Shown here: piece by piece, positions 9,271-16,678 of the stretch | Position numbering within the stretch: position 1 is the first letter of the stretch | Layout of the letters: every line of letters starts with the position of its first letter | Notes under the pieces: model-generated | The model's database searches: none | What the model saw: only the letters and a program-made list of their open reading frames with translations | Told to the model about the DNA's origin: nothing | Translations under genes and position numbers: made by a program | Source: Colwellia sp. | GTDB taxonomy: Bacteria; Pseudomonadota; Gammaproteobacteria; Enterobacterales; Alteromonadaceae | DNA length: 64,000 nt | NCBI GenBank assembly: GCA_013215385.1 | Contig: JABSOY010000002.1 | Location: 1-64,000, forward strand | Reading direction: 5' to 3'

Positions 9271-9285
9271 ATAAGTAAAACTTAT
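9271..9285. promoter_or_regulatory. Candidate LysR-type operator
   Basis: ATAAGT-AAA-ACTTAT is a perfect dyad and contains the T-N11-A core of LysR boxes. It lies 19 bases before the LysR gene start and between two divergent open frames. Assignment to the adjacent regulator is inference. Confidence 0.4.
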
Positions 9286-9303
9286 ATATCTTTATGGGTA
9301 TCT

Positions 9304-10230
9304 ATGGATCAGCGTCTTAAATATTTAAATGCACTGCGTACCTTTGAAAGTGCAGCACGACATAAAAGTTACACGAAAGCTGCCGAAGAGTTATACGTTT
9401 CACAAGCGGCAGTTAGTCAACAGATGCGCCAATTGGAGCAGGTCTTGTCGGTGAAATTGTTTATGCGCAGTGGCCGAAAAATGATACTTACGCAAAGTGG
9501 TGAAAGCCTTTATACATCTACACATCAAGCACTAAACTTATTAATCAATGGGCTTAATAGTATTCAAAATGAAGAGGTTGCCGGCGATTTAACGATTACT
9601 TCAACGCAAGCCTTTTGTTCGTTATGGTTAATGCCGCGCTTATATAGGTTTTCTCAACAACACCCAAACGTTAATGTGCGTATTTTAGGTTCAAATCAAA
9701 AAGAAGATTTACGAAAAAAACACATTGATTTAGCTATTCGCTTTGGTGTGAAAAATCGTGTCGCTGACAGCGAGCATCTTGTGATGGAAGAATTTGGTGA
9801 AGATGTTGTTTACCCGGTGTGTTCACCGAAACTATTGCAACATATGTGGTTAAAAAGTCCTAAAGATCTTTTAGATTGTACTTTAGTGAGCTTAGCGAAC
9901 GAGCGCTTAGTGACGTGGCAAACGTGGTTTGAACATGCTGGCGTAGAAGGTTATGAAAAGGTCACTAAAAAAACAGAAGTTACCTCGAGTGATATGGCTT
10001 TAAGTGCGGTCTTAAGTGGCCACGGCGTTACGTTAGCAGCCAGTGCGATGTTTTCACAATATATTCTGACTAAACAATTGGTTGTTCCTTTTAAAATAAA
10101 ACACCCAATCATTTGGAAGCGCTATTTAGCCTACGACCCAAACTCGGTAAAACGTAAGCGTATACAGGTTTTTATTGACTGGGTACGTACTGAAATGGCA
10201 AGCTCTGAGCCGAAAGTTTTATTGCGTTAA
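9304..10230 (+). CDS. LysR-family transcriptional regulator (GcvA-like)
   Basis: A 308-residue regulator: N-terminal winged HTH (LNALRTFESAARHKSYTKAAEELYVSQAAVSQQMRQLE, about 7-45) followed by a periplasmic-binding-like effector domain (about 92-300). The wording resembles the GcvA group (AVSQQ, LFMRSGRKMILT, GVTLAASAMF). The effector is unknown. The gene ends shortly before the sigma-54 regulator at 10268, but that gene has its own ribosome site. A dyad at 9271 may be its binding site. Confidence 0.88.
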   Translation: MDQRLKYLNALRTFESAARHKSYTKAAEELYVSQAAVSQQMRQLEQVLSVKLFMRSGRKMILTQSGESLYTSTHQALNLLINGLNSIQNEEVAGDLTITSTQAFCSLWLMPRLYRFSQQHPNVNVRILGSNQKEDLRKKHIDLAIRFGVKNRVADSEHLVMEEFGEDVVYPVCSPKLLQHMWLKSPKDLLDCTLVSLANERLVTWQTWFEHAGVEGYEKVTKKTEVTSSDMALSAVLSGHGVTLAASAMFSQYILTKQLVVPFKIKHPIIWKRYLAYDPNSVKRKRIQVFIDWVRTEMASSEPKVLLR

Positions 10231-10267
10231 CTCCCCTTATTACCCTTTTGCTAAGGAATAGATATAG

Positions 10268-11650
10268 ATGTCTTGTATTTTAGTTATTGATGATCGTCCA
10301 GATATTCGCCTTAGTTTGGCGATATTATTAGAAGATCATCACTATAGCGTTATAGAAGCTGACAACCCTCAAATAGCACAAGTAAAGCTTAAAAATCATG
10401 CAGTAGCATTGATTTTGTTAGACATGAATTATCAATTAGATACCACATCTGGAGAAGAAGGGTTAGCCTTCTTAGCCTGGTTGCAAAACTCTTCGTTTAG
10501 TCATACGCCTACTGTAGCAATGACCGCTTGGTCTAACACCGACCTTGTTGTTAAGGCAATGAATTTAGGTGCCAACGATTTTATTGAAAAACCATGGCGT
10601 AATAAACAATTGCTGCATGCTGTTGAGCAACAACTTAATATGTCGAGTTTAGAAAGCCAAAATAAAAAATTAAAACAACAGCTTAGTAAAGATAGTAGTG
10701 AGCATTATGTTTGGCAGTCACCGGTAATGCAGCAATTACTGAAAAAAGTAAAGGCGGTCGCTAATACCGATGTTAGTATTTTATTAACCGGTGATAATGG
10801 CACCGGTAAAAGTGAACTTGCTCGATATATTCATCAGCAATCGCATCGTAGCAGCAACGCCTTTATTTCAGTAAATATGGGCGCTATCAGTGAATCTCTC
10901 TTTGAAAGTGAGATGTTTGGCCATAAAAAAGGAGCCTTTACTGATGCCAAGCAAAGCCGTATTGGTCGATTTGAATTGGCAGAAACAGGAACACTGTTTT
11001 TAGATGAAATTGCCAATATTCCATTGGCTCAGCAGGCAAAGTTGCTGCGTGTTTTAGAAAATGGTGAATACGAGGTCTTAGGGTCGAGCCAAACACAAAA
11101 AACCAATACTCGTGTCATCTCAGCAACCAATGGTAATTTTTCTAAACTATTAGACAATGAACTTTTTCGAGAAGACTTATACTACCGCCTTAATACCATT
11201 GAATTTAGAATACCGTCATTGAAAGAGCGTTCCGAAGATATTTTATCGTTAGCTCACTACTTTATGGGCAAGTTTTCCAAAAAATACCAACGGTCAGTTA
11301 ATGCGATTTCACCAGGGGCAAAGCAGGCAATGCTTGATTATCACTGGCCCGGAAATGTTCGAGAAATGAGTCACTTAATCGAACGAGCAGTCTTGTTGAC
11401 AGAGCATGAGCAATTGTTAGCAGAAGATTTGCACATTAATAATATTGTCAATAATGAGCAAAAGCACAGTACGCCAAGACAAGTATTGGATGAACTACCT
11501 TTGATGACGTTGGCTGAAGCCGAGGTACGCTTAGTAAAGCTCGCTTTAAATAAAACGGCTAGTAATGTACCTCAAGCTGCATTGTTACTCGGCTTAACCA
11601 AAGCTTCTATGTATAGACGACTGGAAAAATATGGCCTTGCTAAAAACTAA
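10268..11650 (+). CDS. Sigma-54-dependent response regulator, NtrC family
   Basis: A 460-residue activator. The receiver domain (1-120) has acidic pair DD at 8-9, phospho-acceptor Asp52 and Lys108 (EKPW). The AAA+ domain (about 145-380) has Walker A GDNGTGKSE, the sigma-54 contact loop GAFTDA at 222-227 and Walker B LFLDE near 243-247. A Fis-type HTH closes the protein (PQAALLLGLTKASMYRRLEKYG). It overlaps the kinase gene by 20 bases, so the two are a two-component pair. A sigma-54-like promoter with dyads is present upstream of the exporter operon at 14529, the most likely target. Confidence 0.93.
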   Translation: MSCILVIDDRPDIRLSLAILLEDHHYSVIEADNPQIAQVKLKNHAVALILLDMNYQLDTTSGEEGLAFLAWLQNSSFSHTPTVAMTAWSNTDLVVKAMNLGANDFIEKPWRNKQLLHAVEQQLNMSSLESQNKKLKQQLSKDSSEHYVWQSPVMQQLLKKVKAVANTDVSILLTGDNGTGKSELARYIHQQSHRSSNAFISVNMGAISESLFESEMFGHKKGAFTDAKQSRIGRFELAETGTLFLDEIANIPLAQQAKLLRVLENGEYEVLGSSQTQKTNTRVISATNGNFSKLLDNELFREDLYYRLNTIEFRIPSLKERSEDILSLAHYFMGKFSKKYQRSVNAISPGAKQAMLDYHWPGNVREMSHLIERAVLLTEHEQLLAEDLHINNIVNNEQKHSTPRQVLDELPLMTLAEAEVRLVKLALNKTASNVPQAALLLGLTKASMYRRLEKYGLAKN

Positions 11651-12923
11651 TTCTCTTGAAAGTTATATTCAAGTTAAGCTCATGCTGCTATGTGCGGTTG
11701 TCTTATTGTTAACTGGCTATGTTTTATGGTTAATAACGATTAAGTGGCAGTGGATTTTAGTGGTTGAATTACTTGTGGCTATGTTGTGTTTTTGGAATGT
11801 ATTGTCTATTAAACAACAGGTAATGAGACCCTACACCCGTGCGTTACTGCATTTAGATGCTATTATCCAAGAAGATTATAACCAGTTTGGTAAGTCAGCT
11901 TTCTCACATGGGAAAGTCAAAGAATTTCATCAACAACTCAAAGTGCTGAGTGAGAAGCTACAGACGCAAAAATCTCATTATGACCAACAAGCTTTTTTGG
12001 TTTACCAACTCATTTCCCAATTAGATACACCCGTATTAGTTTTTAATGAAAAACAACAACTAACGCTAGGTAACGAGGCCTTTTACCATTTATTTAAGCA
12101 GCCTTGGCAAATGTTTCGTCATGCCACCGCAGACTTACTGGGTTTACACTATGGTGATGATGGCTGGCAGTTTATCGACCAAGCAAAACAAAACCGTTGG
12201 CAAATACGACACAGTGAGTTTATTGATGACGGTGAAAATCATCAACTACTTGTTTTTATTGATATTGAACCGGCGTTACGCGAAAGTCAGTTAAATGCTT
12301 GGCAACAAATTATTCGTGTATTAGGGCATGAAATTCGTAATTCACTAACGCCAGTTTCGTCGATGGCTGAAACGCTGGCTGATAAAGCGAGTAACGAAAG
12401 AGATAAAATGGTATTGGGTGTTATTACCGAGCGATGTCAGCACTTACAGTCATTTGTGAATCGTTATGCGTCAATTTCGCAGCAAATACAAATACATTGC
12501 CAATGGTTGTCTATTAAACATGTTATAAAATCTACGGCTGGACTCTTTAATGACGTCAACATTATATTGGACGCCAGTGTTGATGGATTTTGGGCAGATG
12601 GAGAATTTTTCGAACAAATTTTTATTAATTTATTTAAAAATTCACAAGAGGCAGGGGCAACTGATATTCGAGTGACCCTCGTTTTACAGGATCAATATTA
12701 TATTATGGAAGTTATAGATAACGGTCATGGCTTTAGTAACTTATCTAATTTATTTGTCCCCTTATATTCAACTAAACCACAAGGGCAAGGTATTGGTTTG
12801 AGCTTCTGCCGTAATATTATTGAGCAACACCATGGGGTGATGGAATTAAATAACAATGATAATGAAAAAAAAGGTGTTACCGTTATGATTGTTCTTCCTA
12901 AACCGAGTAAAAACGTGCCTTAG
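11631..12923 (+). CDS. Membrane sensor histidine kinase (NtrY-like)
   Basis: A 430-residue kinase with two N-terminal membrane segments (about 16-36 and 42-57), a PAS-like segment (about 120-210), H box with His233 (LGHEIRNSLTP), N box (NLFKNSQEAGA), G1 box (DNGHGF) and G2 box (GQGIGLSFCRNIIEQH). The near absence of a periplasmic domain suggests it senses membrane or cytoplasmic cues. Translationally coupled to the activator gene at 10268 and presumably its kinase. Two dyads lie 6 to 43 bases after its stop. Confidence 0.92.
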   Translation: MALLKTNSLESYIQVKLMLLCAVVLLLTGYVLWLITIKWQWILVVELLVAMLCFWNVLSIKQQVMRPYTRALLHLDAIIQEDYNQFGKSAFSHGKVKEFHQQLKVLSEKLQTQKSHYDQQAFLVYQLISQLDTPVLVFNEKQQLTLGNEAFYHLFKQPWQMFRHATADLLGLHYGDDGWQFIDQAKQNRWQIRHSEFIDDGENHQLLVFIDIEPALRESQLNAWQQIIRVLGHEIRNSLTPVSSMAETLADKASNERDKMVLGVITERCQHLQSFVNRYASISQQIQIHCQWLSIKHVIKSTAGLFNDVNIILDASVDGFWADGEFFEQIFINLFKNSQEAGATDIRVTLVLQDQYYIMEVIDNGHGFSNLSNLFVPLYSTKPQGQGIGLSFCRNIIEQHHGVMELNNNDNEKKGVTVMIVLPKPSKNVP

Positions 12924-12928
12924 AGGCG

Positions 12929-12966
12929 GGTTCGATAATGAACCTATAGTGAGTTCGATAATGAAC
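12929..12966. promoter_or_regulatory. Pair of GTTCGATAATGAAC dyads after the kinase gene
   Basis: GGTTCGATAATGAACC (12929-12944) and GTTCGATAATGAAC (12953-12966) are two near-identical dyads with centres 23 bases apart. The same type of pair lies before the exporter promoter at 14464. No convincing -24/-12 element follows at the matching distance before the cytochrome c' gene, so this pair may be a relic, a remote enhancer, or a site used by another promoter type. Confidence 0.6.
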
Positions 12967-13079
12967 CGCTGTATTGTGAAGAGATAATAGCGCAGACTCC
13001 TTTGGTAAAATAGGCTTTGTTGAAATCAAAAAACCGTACATATAATAATTAGAATAAAAAAAAATAGGAAATAATATTA

Positions 13080-13550
13080 ATGAAATTTATAACAAAAATC
13101 GCCGTCGCTGGTGTTGTTACCGTGCTAACAACGGCTGCAATGGCAGACTCAGCAAAATCTTTAAAGCATGCTGAAAAAGTAACAGAGTTACGTCAATCAA
13201 TATTCAGTTTATTAGGCAATAATATGTGGCAATTGGGTGGTATGGCAAAAGGAAAAATTGCTTTTGATGCTGAAAAAGCAGGCAAACATGCATTACGCAT
13301 AAAGCAATTGTCATTGATGATTGCCGATTATAGCCAGACGGATACTTCGGCACACAAAGTAAAAACTGAAGCGTTAGACACAATTTGGCAACAACCAGAT
13401 GCGTTTGCTAAGCGTATTAAAGACTTAACGCTAGCGGCTGATAATTTACAAAAAGCAGCACTAAGCGGCGACGAAAAGATGGTTAAAAAAGCCATTGGTG
13501 GTGTTGGTAGAACGTGTGGCGGCTGCCATGATAACTTCAAAGCAGAATAA
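13080..13550 (+). CDS. Cytochrome c' (c-556 type), periplasmic
   Basis: A 156-residue secreted c-type cytochrome. A signal peptide (to about residue 22, AAMA) is followed by a four-helix bundle with the haem motif CGGCH near the C-terminus, as in cytochrome c'. An AGGA ribosome site precedes the ATG. Members bind NO or act in electron transfer. It is convergent with a cytochrome b gene; pairs of this kind often form a small membrane redox module. It sits between the two-component genes and the exporter operon, which it seems to interrupt. Confidence 0.9.
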   Translation: MKFITKIAVAGVVTVLTTAAMADSAKSLKHAEKVTELRQSIFSLLGNNMWQLGGMAKGKIAFDAEKAGKHALRIKQLSLMIADYSQTDTSAHKVKTEALDTIWQQPDAFAKRIKDLTLAADNLQKAALSGDEKMVKKAIGGVGRTCGGCHDNFKAE

Positions 13551-13567
13551 TCGTTAAGCAAACCTAA

Positions 13568-13592
13568 GCTAGTGAAACTTTATCTCACTAGC
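13568..13592. terminator. Terminator hairpin between cytochrome genes
   Basis: GCTAGTGA and TCACTAGC with a nine-base loop between converging genes. T-rich sequence on both sides is moderate. Confidence 0.6.
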
Positions 13593-13594
13593 TA

Positions 13595-14284
13595 TTAATA
13601 ATACTCTTCTACAATTGGTACATTCAATACCACTAACCAATAGACAAACACAGTCACCATTATAATAATAAAAGCGGCAAGCCATAATTTTGAATGTTTA
13701 ATTACGTCAGAATCATTGATATGCTTTGCTGGTTTTCTGCCCGTGATCATCGGAACAATCAAAGTTTCTTTTTTAATACGAACATAATAAAAAATAGCCA
13801 GTAAATGCAAGGCTATAGCGCCAATCATGTAATCAAAAACATGGTGATGCAAAAAAGCCATTACTTGCTCTATATCCTTAGTAACAATAGCGTTATAAGG
13901 TCCTGAAGAATATATATCGTCATTAATAAATAAGCCGCTAATGGCTTGTAAGCTTATGAGCATAATCATCAAAATAACCATTAAACTGCCCAATGGGTTA
14001 TGACCAATACTGGCCGGTGCACGATTCTGCTTTAAGTTTTTTATATAGTGATGTAATTGCTTAGGTTTAGGCACAAAAGAAATAAAACGAGCGTGTTTGG
14101 TACCAACAACACCCCAAAGAAGTCTAAAAATAATTAAGCCTAAAGCAAAATAGCCAAGTTGGATGTGCAGTTCAATTAAATCATGGTCTTGATCTGAGGT
14201 GTACCACGAAGCGATAACAGTACCGGCAAATAACCAATGAAAAACACGTAAGGGTAAGTCCCAAACAAGAGCGGGTTTAGACAA
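13595..14284 (-). CDS. Cytochrome b561-type membrane protein (cytochrome b/b6 domain)
   Basis: A membrane di-haem cytochrome b. An ATG-started frame reaches 14434, but its first 50 residues do not look like the family. A TTG at 14284 with CAGGA seven bases upstream gives the expected start SKPALVWDLPLRVFHW, so I chose that (229 residues). Four membrane helices with His residues (RVFHW, LIELHIQLGY, MAFLHHHVFDYMIGAIALHLLA) are the likely haem ligands. It probably passes electrons from quinol to a periplasmic cytochrome such as the neighbouring cytochrome c'. The shorter start also leaves the exporter promoter region intergenic. Confidence 0.82.
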   Translation of the reverse strand: MSKPALVWDLPLRVFHWLFAGTVIASWYTSDQDHDLIELHIQLGYFALGLIIFRLLWGVVGTKHARFISFVPKPKQLHHYIKNLKQNRAPASIGHNPLGSLMVILMIMLISLQAISGLFINDDIYSSGPYNAIVTKDIEQVMAFLHHHVFDYMIGAIALHLLAIFYYVRIKKETLIVPMITGRKPAKHINDSDVIKHSKLWLAAFIIIMVTVFVYWLVVLNVPIVEEYY

Positions 14285-14367
14285 AAGAAAATCCTGAAAA
14301 TGAAAGCAAGCACGCAGTGTAATGCCTCTATAAAGGTATGTAAAAAGTAAAAAAGGATAATTGAGAC

Positions 14368-14403
14368 CTTCAATATTGAAGTAATGCGAGTTCAATATCG
14401 AAC
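14368..14403. promoter_or_regulatory. Upstream activator-site pair for the exporter operon
   Basis: CTTCAATATTGAAG (14368-14381) and GTTCAATATCGAAC (14390-14403) share TTC-N6-GAA with the dyads at 12929. Centres are 22 bases apart, two helical turns, and lie about 116 and 94 bases before the predicted sigma-54 start. That is the usual place for enhancer sites of NtrC-type activators. The protein bound is inferred to be the regulator at 10268. Confidence 0.65.
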
Positions 14404-14463
14404 TATTGCGAAAAACATAAAAAACAATATTCATTAGTCATTGATATTTATTAATATTATTTT

Positions 14464-14479
14464 TGGCACGAAAATCGCT
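14464..14479 (+). promoter_or_regulatory. Sigma-54 (-24/-12) promoter of the exporter operon
   Basis: TGGCACG-AAAA-TCGCT matches the consensus TGGCACG-N4-TTGCW with one change. GG and GC are 12 bases apart, as required. The predicted start is near 14490, about 40 bases before the adaptor start codon. Confidence 0.72.
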
Positions 14480-14528
14480 TTATCAACGAAATAGATAATA
14501 GTGCTACTAATTAAACCAAGAGAATAAT

Positions 14529-15776
14529 GTGGATATTGTAAAAAAGAAGCCTAAGAAAACACTGTTAAATAATAAAACCGTCATGATAGTTATAGCGATT
14601 ATTGTCGTTACAGTCTTAGTGACCTATGCCAAGGCCTCTTTAAATAGTGTTAGTTTAGCAAGAAAAGACTTGTTATTAGCAACCGTTAAACAAGGGGATA
14701 TCGACATTACCGTAGAAGGCTACGGCAAGCTAACTTCAGACAAATTACAATTAATCACCACATTAACCCAAGCTACGGTTGAAGAAATTGTGCTAAAACC
14801 AGGAGCGGCGGTTACCAAAGAAAGTGTGATAGTAAAATTGGCAAACCCTGAATTGCAACAACAAGTGCAAAGTGCTGAATACTCTTTAGCTGAGTCCAAT
14901 GCAAATTTACGTCAATTAAAGCTCAATCAGAAACGTGAAAAGCTTAACGAAAAATCAAATTACTTAGAGCTAGTATCGCAACATAAAGCGGTAAACCTAA
15001 ACTTAGCGGCACAAAAAAAGTTGGTGAAAAACGGCATTGTGAAACAAATTGAGTATCAAGAAAATATATTACGCGAAGAACAACTTAAAGAACGCATCGC
15101 TATATTCATCGAACGTAATGAGCAACTTAGTCAGGTACATAAAGAAGCGATAAACATCCAACTGGAACGTATTAAACAAGTTGAGCAAAAACTAATTATT
15201 GCCAAAAACCGTCATAGTAAGTTAGTTGTAAAAGCAGGATTTGACGGCGTATTACAACGTTTATCGGTAAAGCTCGGACAAAGTTTATCTGCTGGGCAAG
15301 AAGTCGCATTGATCGGCAGTGTTACCGAATTAATCGCGTTAATTCGCGTTCCACAGAACCAAGTGCAATTAGTGAAAATTGGCCAGAAGGTTATGGTTGA
15401 TACCCGCCAAGTGCTAATTGAGGGGAAAGTTGTACGCATCGATCCTATCGTTGACCAAAATACCGTTGAAGTTGAAATTTCATTACCAAGCATTTTACCT
15501 GAAAGTGCTCGCCCAGAACAAAACATTGATGCCGTGATCACCGCTAAAACGTTGAAAAATATTTATTACCTTGATCGTCCTGCCAATGTTAAAGCTAAAA
15601 GTGAATCATCGCTTTATCAACTCAATAAAAATATGACTGAAGCAAAAAAGGTGACGATAAATTTCGGTGAAAAAACTGGACGATTTATTGAAATTAAGTC
15701 AGGCGGGAAATTAGGCGAGCAATTTATTATTTCAGATTTAAGTAACTATAAAACTCCACGAATCTCGATTTTATAA
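14529..15776 (+). CDS. HlyD/MacA-type periplasmic adaptor of the permease-array exporter
   Basis: A 415-residue membrane-fusion protein, starting at GTG after AAGAGA. One N-terminal membrane helix (about 18-37) anchors it; a lipoyl/barrel half (EEIVLKPGAAVTKES), a coiled-coil hairpin (about 110-235) and the return half (VVKAGFDGVLQRLSVKLGQ) follow. Adaptors of this type join an inner-membrane ABC permease to an outer-membrane channel. It is the first gene of the operon under the sigma-54-like promoter and precedes the ATPase by 34 bases. It resembles the broken adaptor at 6908. No TolC-like channel is encoded nearby. Confidence 0.92.
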   Translation: MDIVKKKPKKTLLNNKTVMIVIAIIVVTVLVTYAKASLNSVSLARKDLLLATVKQGDIDITVEGYGKLTSDKLQLITTLTQATVEEIVLKPGAAVTKESVIVKLANPELQQQVQSAEYSLAESNANLRQLKLNQKREKLNEKSNYLELVSQHKAVNLNLAAQKKLVKNGIVKQIEYQENILREEQLKERIAIFIERNEQLSQVHKEAINIQLERIKQVEQKLIIAKNRHSKLVVKAGFDGVLQRLSVKLGQSLSAGQEVALIGSVTELIALIRVPQNQVQLVKIGQKVMVDTRQVLIEGKVVRIDPIVDQNTVEVEISLPSILPESARPEQNIDAVITAKTLKNIYYLDRPANVKAKSESSLYQLNKNMTEAKKVTINFGEKTGRFIEIKSGGKLGEQFIISDLSNYKTPRISIL

Positions 15777-15810
15777 TTGAGTTATAAAATAATTTTAAAA
15801 GGATATTTAC

Positions 15811-16515
15811 ATGAGCACAGCAATTTTATCACTGCATAATATCGGCAAAATTTTTGAAACTGAAGAATTAGAAACACATGCATTAAAGTCGATCAATTTA
15901 ATCATCAACAAGGGCGACTATGTTTCAATTTCAGGCCCGTCAGGTTGTGGTAAATCAACTTTACTTTCAATTATGGGCTTGCTTGATGTGAGTAGCAGTG
16001 GTGAATACTTTATTGAAGGCGTTAATGTTACCGACTTATCGCTTGATGACGCCGCAGAGGTGAGAAATGCAAAAATTGGTTTTATATTTCAGTCGTTTAA
16101 TTTGATAGATGAACTGTCTGTATTCGACAATGTCGCGTTGCCTCTGCGTTACCATGCCGATAAACCGAATAATGCCACCATTAAAAAACGTGTGACAGAA
16201 TGCTTAGAAAAAGTGGCTTTGTCACATCGTATTAGCCATAAGCCGAATCAACTTTCTGGTGGCCAACAGCAACGTGTTGCCATAGCGCGTGCATTAGTCG
16301 CAAACCCCGCCGTGTTATTAGTTGATGAGCCGACCGGTAATCTTGACTCTAAAAGCGGTGACCAAGTCATGGATGTACTTGATCAGCTTAACAAAGCAGG
16401 CACCACTATTTGTATGGTAACCCATGATCCGCGCTATGCCGATATGGCTCGTACAAAAGTACAGTTACTTGACGGTACTATTTTACAATCGCCGGCAATA
16501 AAAATAGCGAGTTAA
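15811..16515 (+). CDS. ABC exporter ATP-binding protein (MacB/LolD type)
   Basis: A 234-residue ATPase subunit with Walker [12 protein letters not shown] (about 42-52), Q-loop [12 protein letters not shown], signature [15 protein letters not shown], Walker [13 protein letters not shown] and H-loop MVTHD. It powers FtsX/MacB-type permeases by mechanotransmission rather than classical transport. It is the only ATPase in the array locus, so it presumably serves all six permeases. An AAGGATATTTAC ribosome site precedes the ATG. Confidence 0.94.
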   Translation: MSTAILSLHNIGKIFETEELETHALKSINLIINKGDYVSISGPSGCGKSTLLSIMGLLDVSSSGEYFIEGVNVTDLSLDDAAEVRNAKIGFIFQSFNLIDELSVFDNVALPLRYHADKPNNATIKKRVTECLEKVALSHRISHKPNQLSGGQQQRVAIARALVANPAVLLVDEPTGNLDSKSGDQVMDVLDQLNKAGTTICMVTHDPRYADMARTKVQLLDGTILQSPAIKIAS

Positions 16516-16555
16516 TGTACCGGTTTAAAGTACAGGCTTAATGTGTATGACCTAA

Positions 16556-16633
16556 CGTCATGCTGACTTTACCTACATGGATGTAGGTACTTAGGTTTAG
16601 TCAGGAACAATAAACCTGTATTTCAGCATCTCG
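16556..16633. repeat. Palindromic intergenic repeat, copy 1
   Basis: Outer arms CGTCATGCTGA and TTTCAGCATCTCG enclose a block (16567-16618) with its own dyad ACCTACATGGATGTAGGT. The inner block recurs in reverse orientation at 29105, and the arms recur at 21575 and 29037. It lies between the ATPase and first permease genes. A REP- or MITE-like element is the best description. Confidence 0.7.
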
Positions 16634-16678
16634 TTGGGAAGTTTAGACATTTTATTAGGGTTAATCGAAGGCTAAAAA

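Noticed and set aside
13001-13020. TTTGGTAAAATAGGCTTTG as a sigma-54 promoter for cytochrome c'
   Set aside because: The GG and GC elements are 10 rather than 12 bases apart, and the distance to the dyads does not match the exporter promoter.
14285-14434. N-terminal extension of the cytochrome b gene
   Set aside because: It lacks family similarity and a ribosome site, and contains the activator dyads of the exporter operon; a TTG with CAGGA at 14284 fits the family start.
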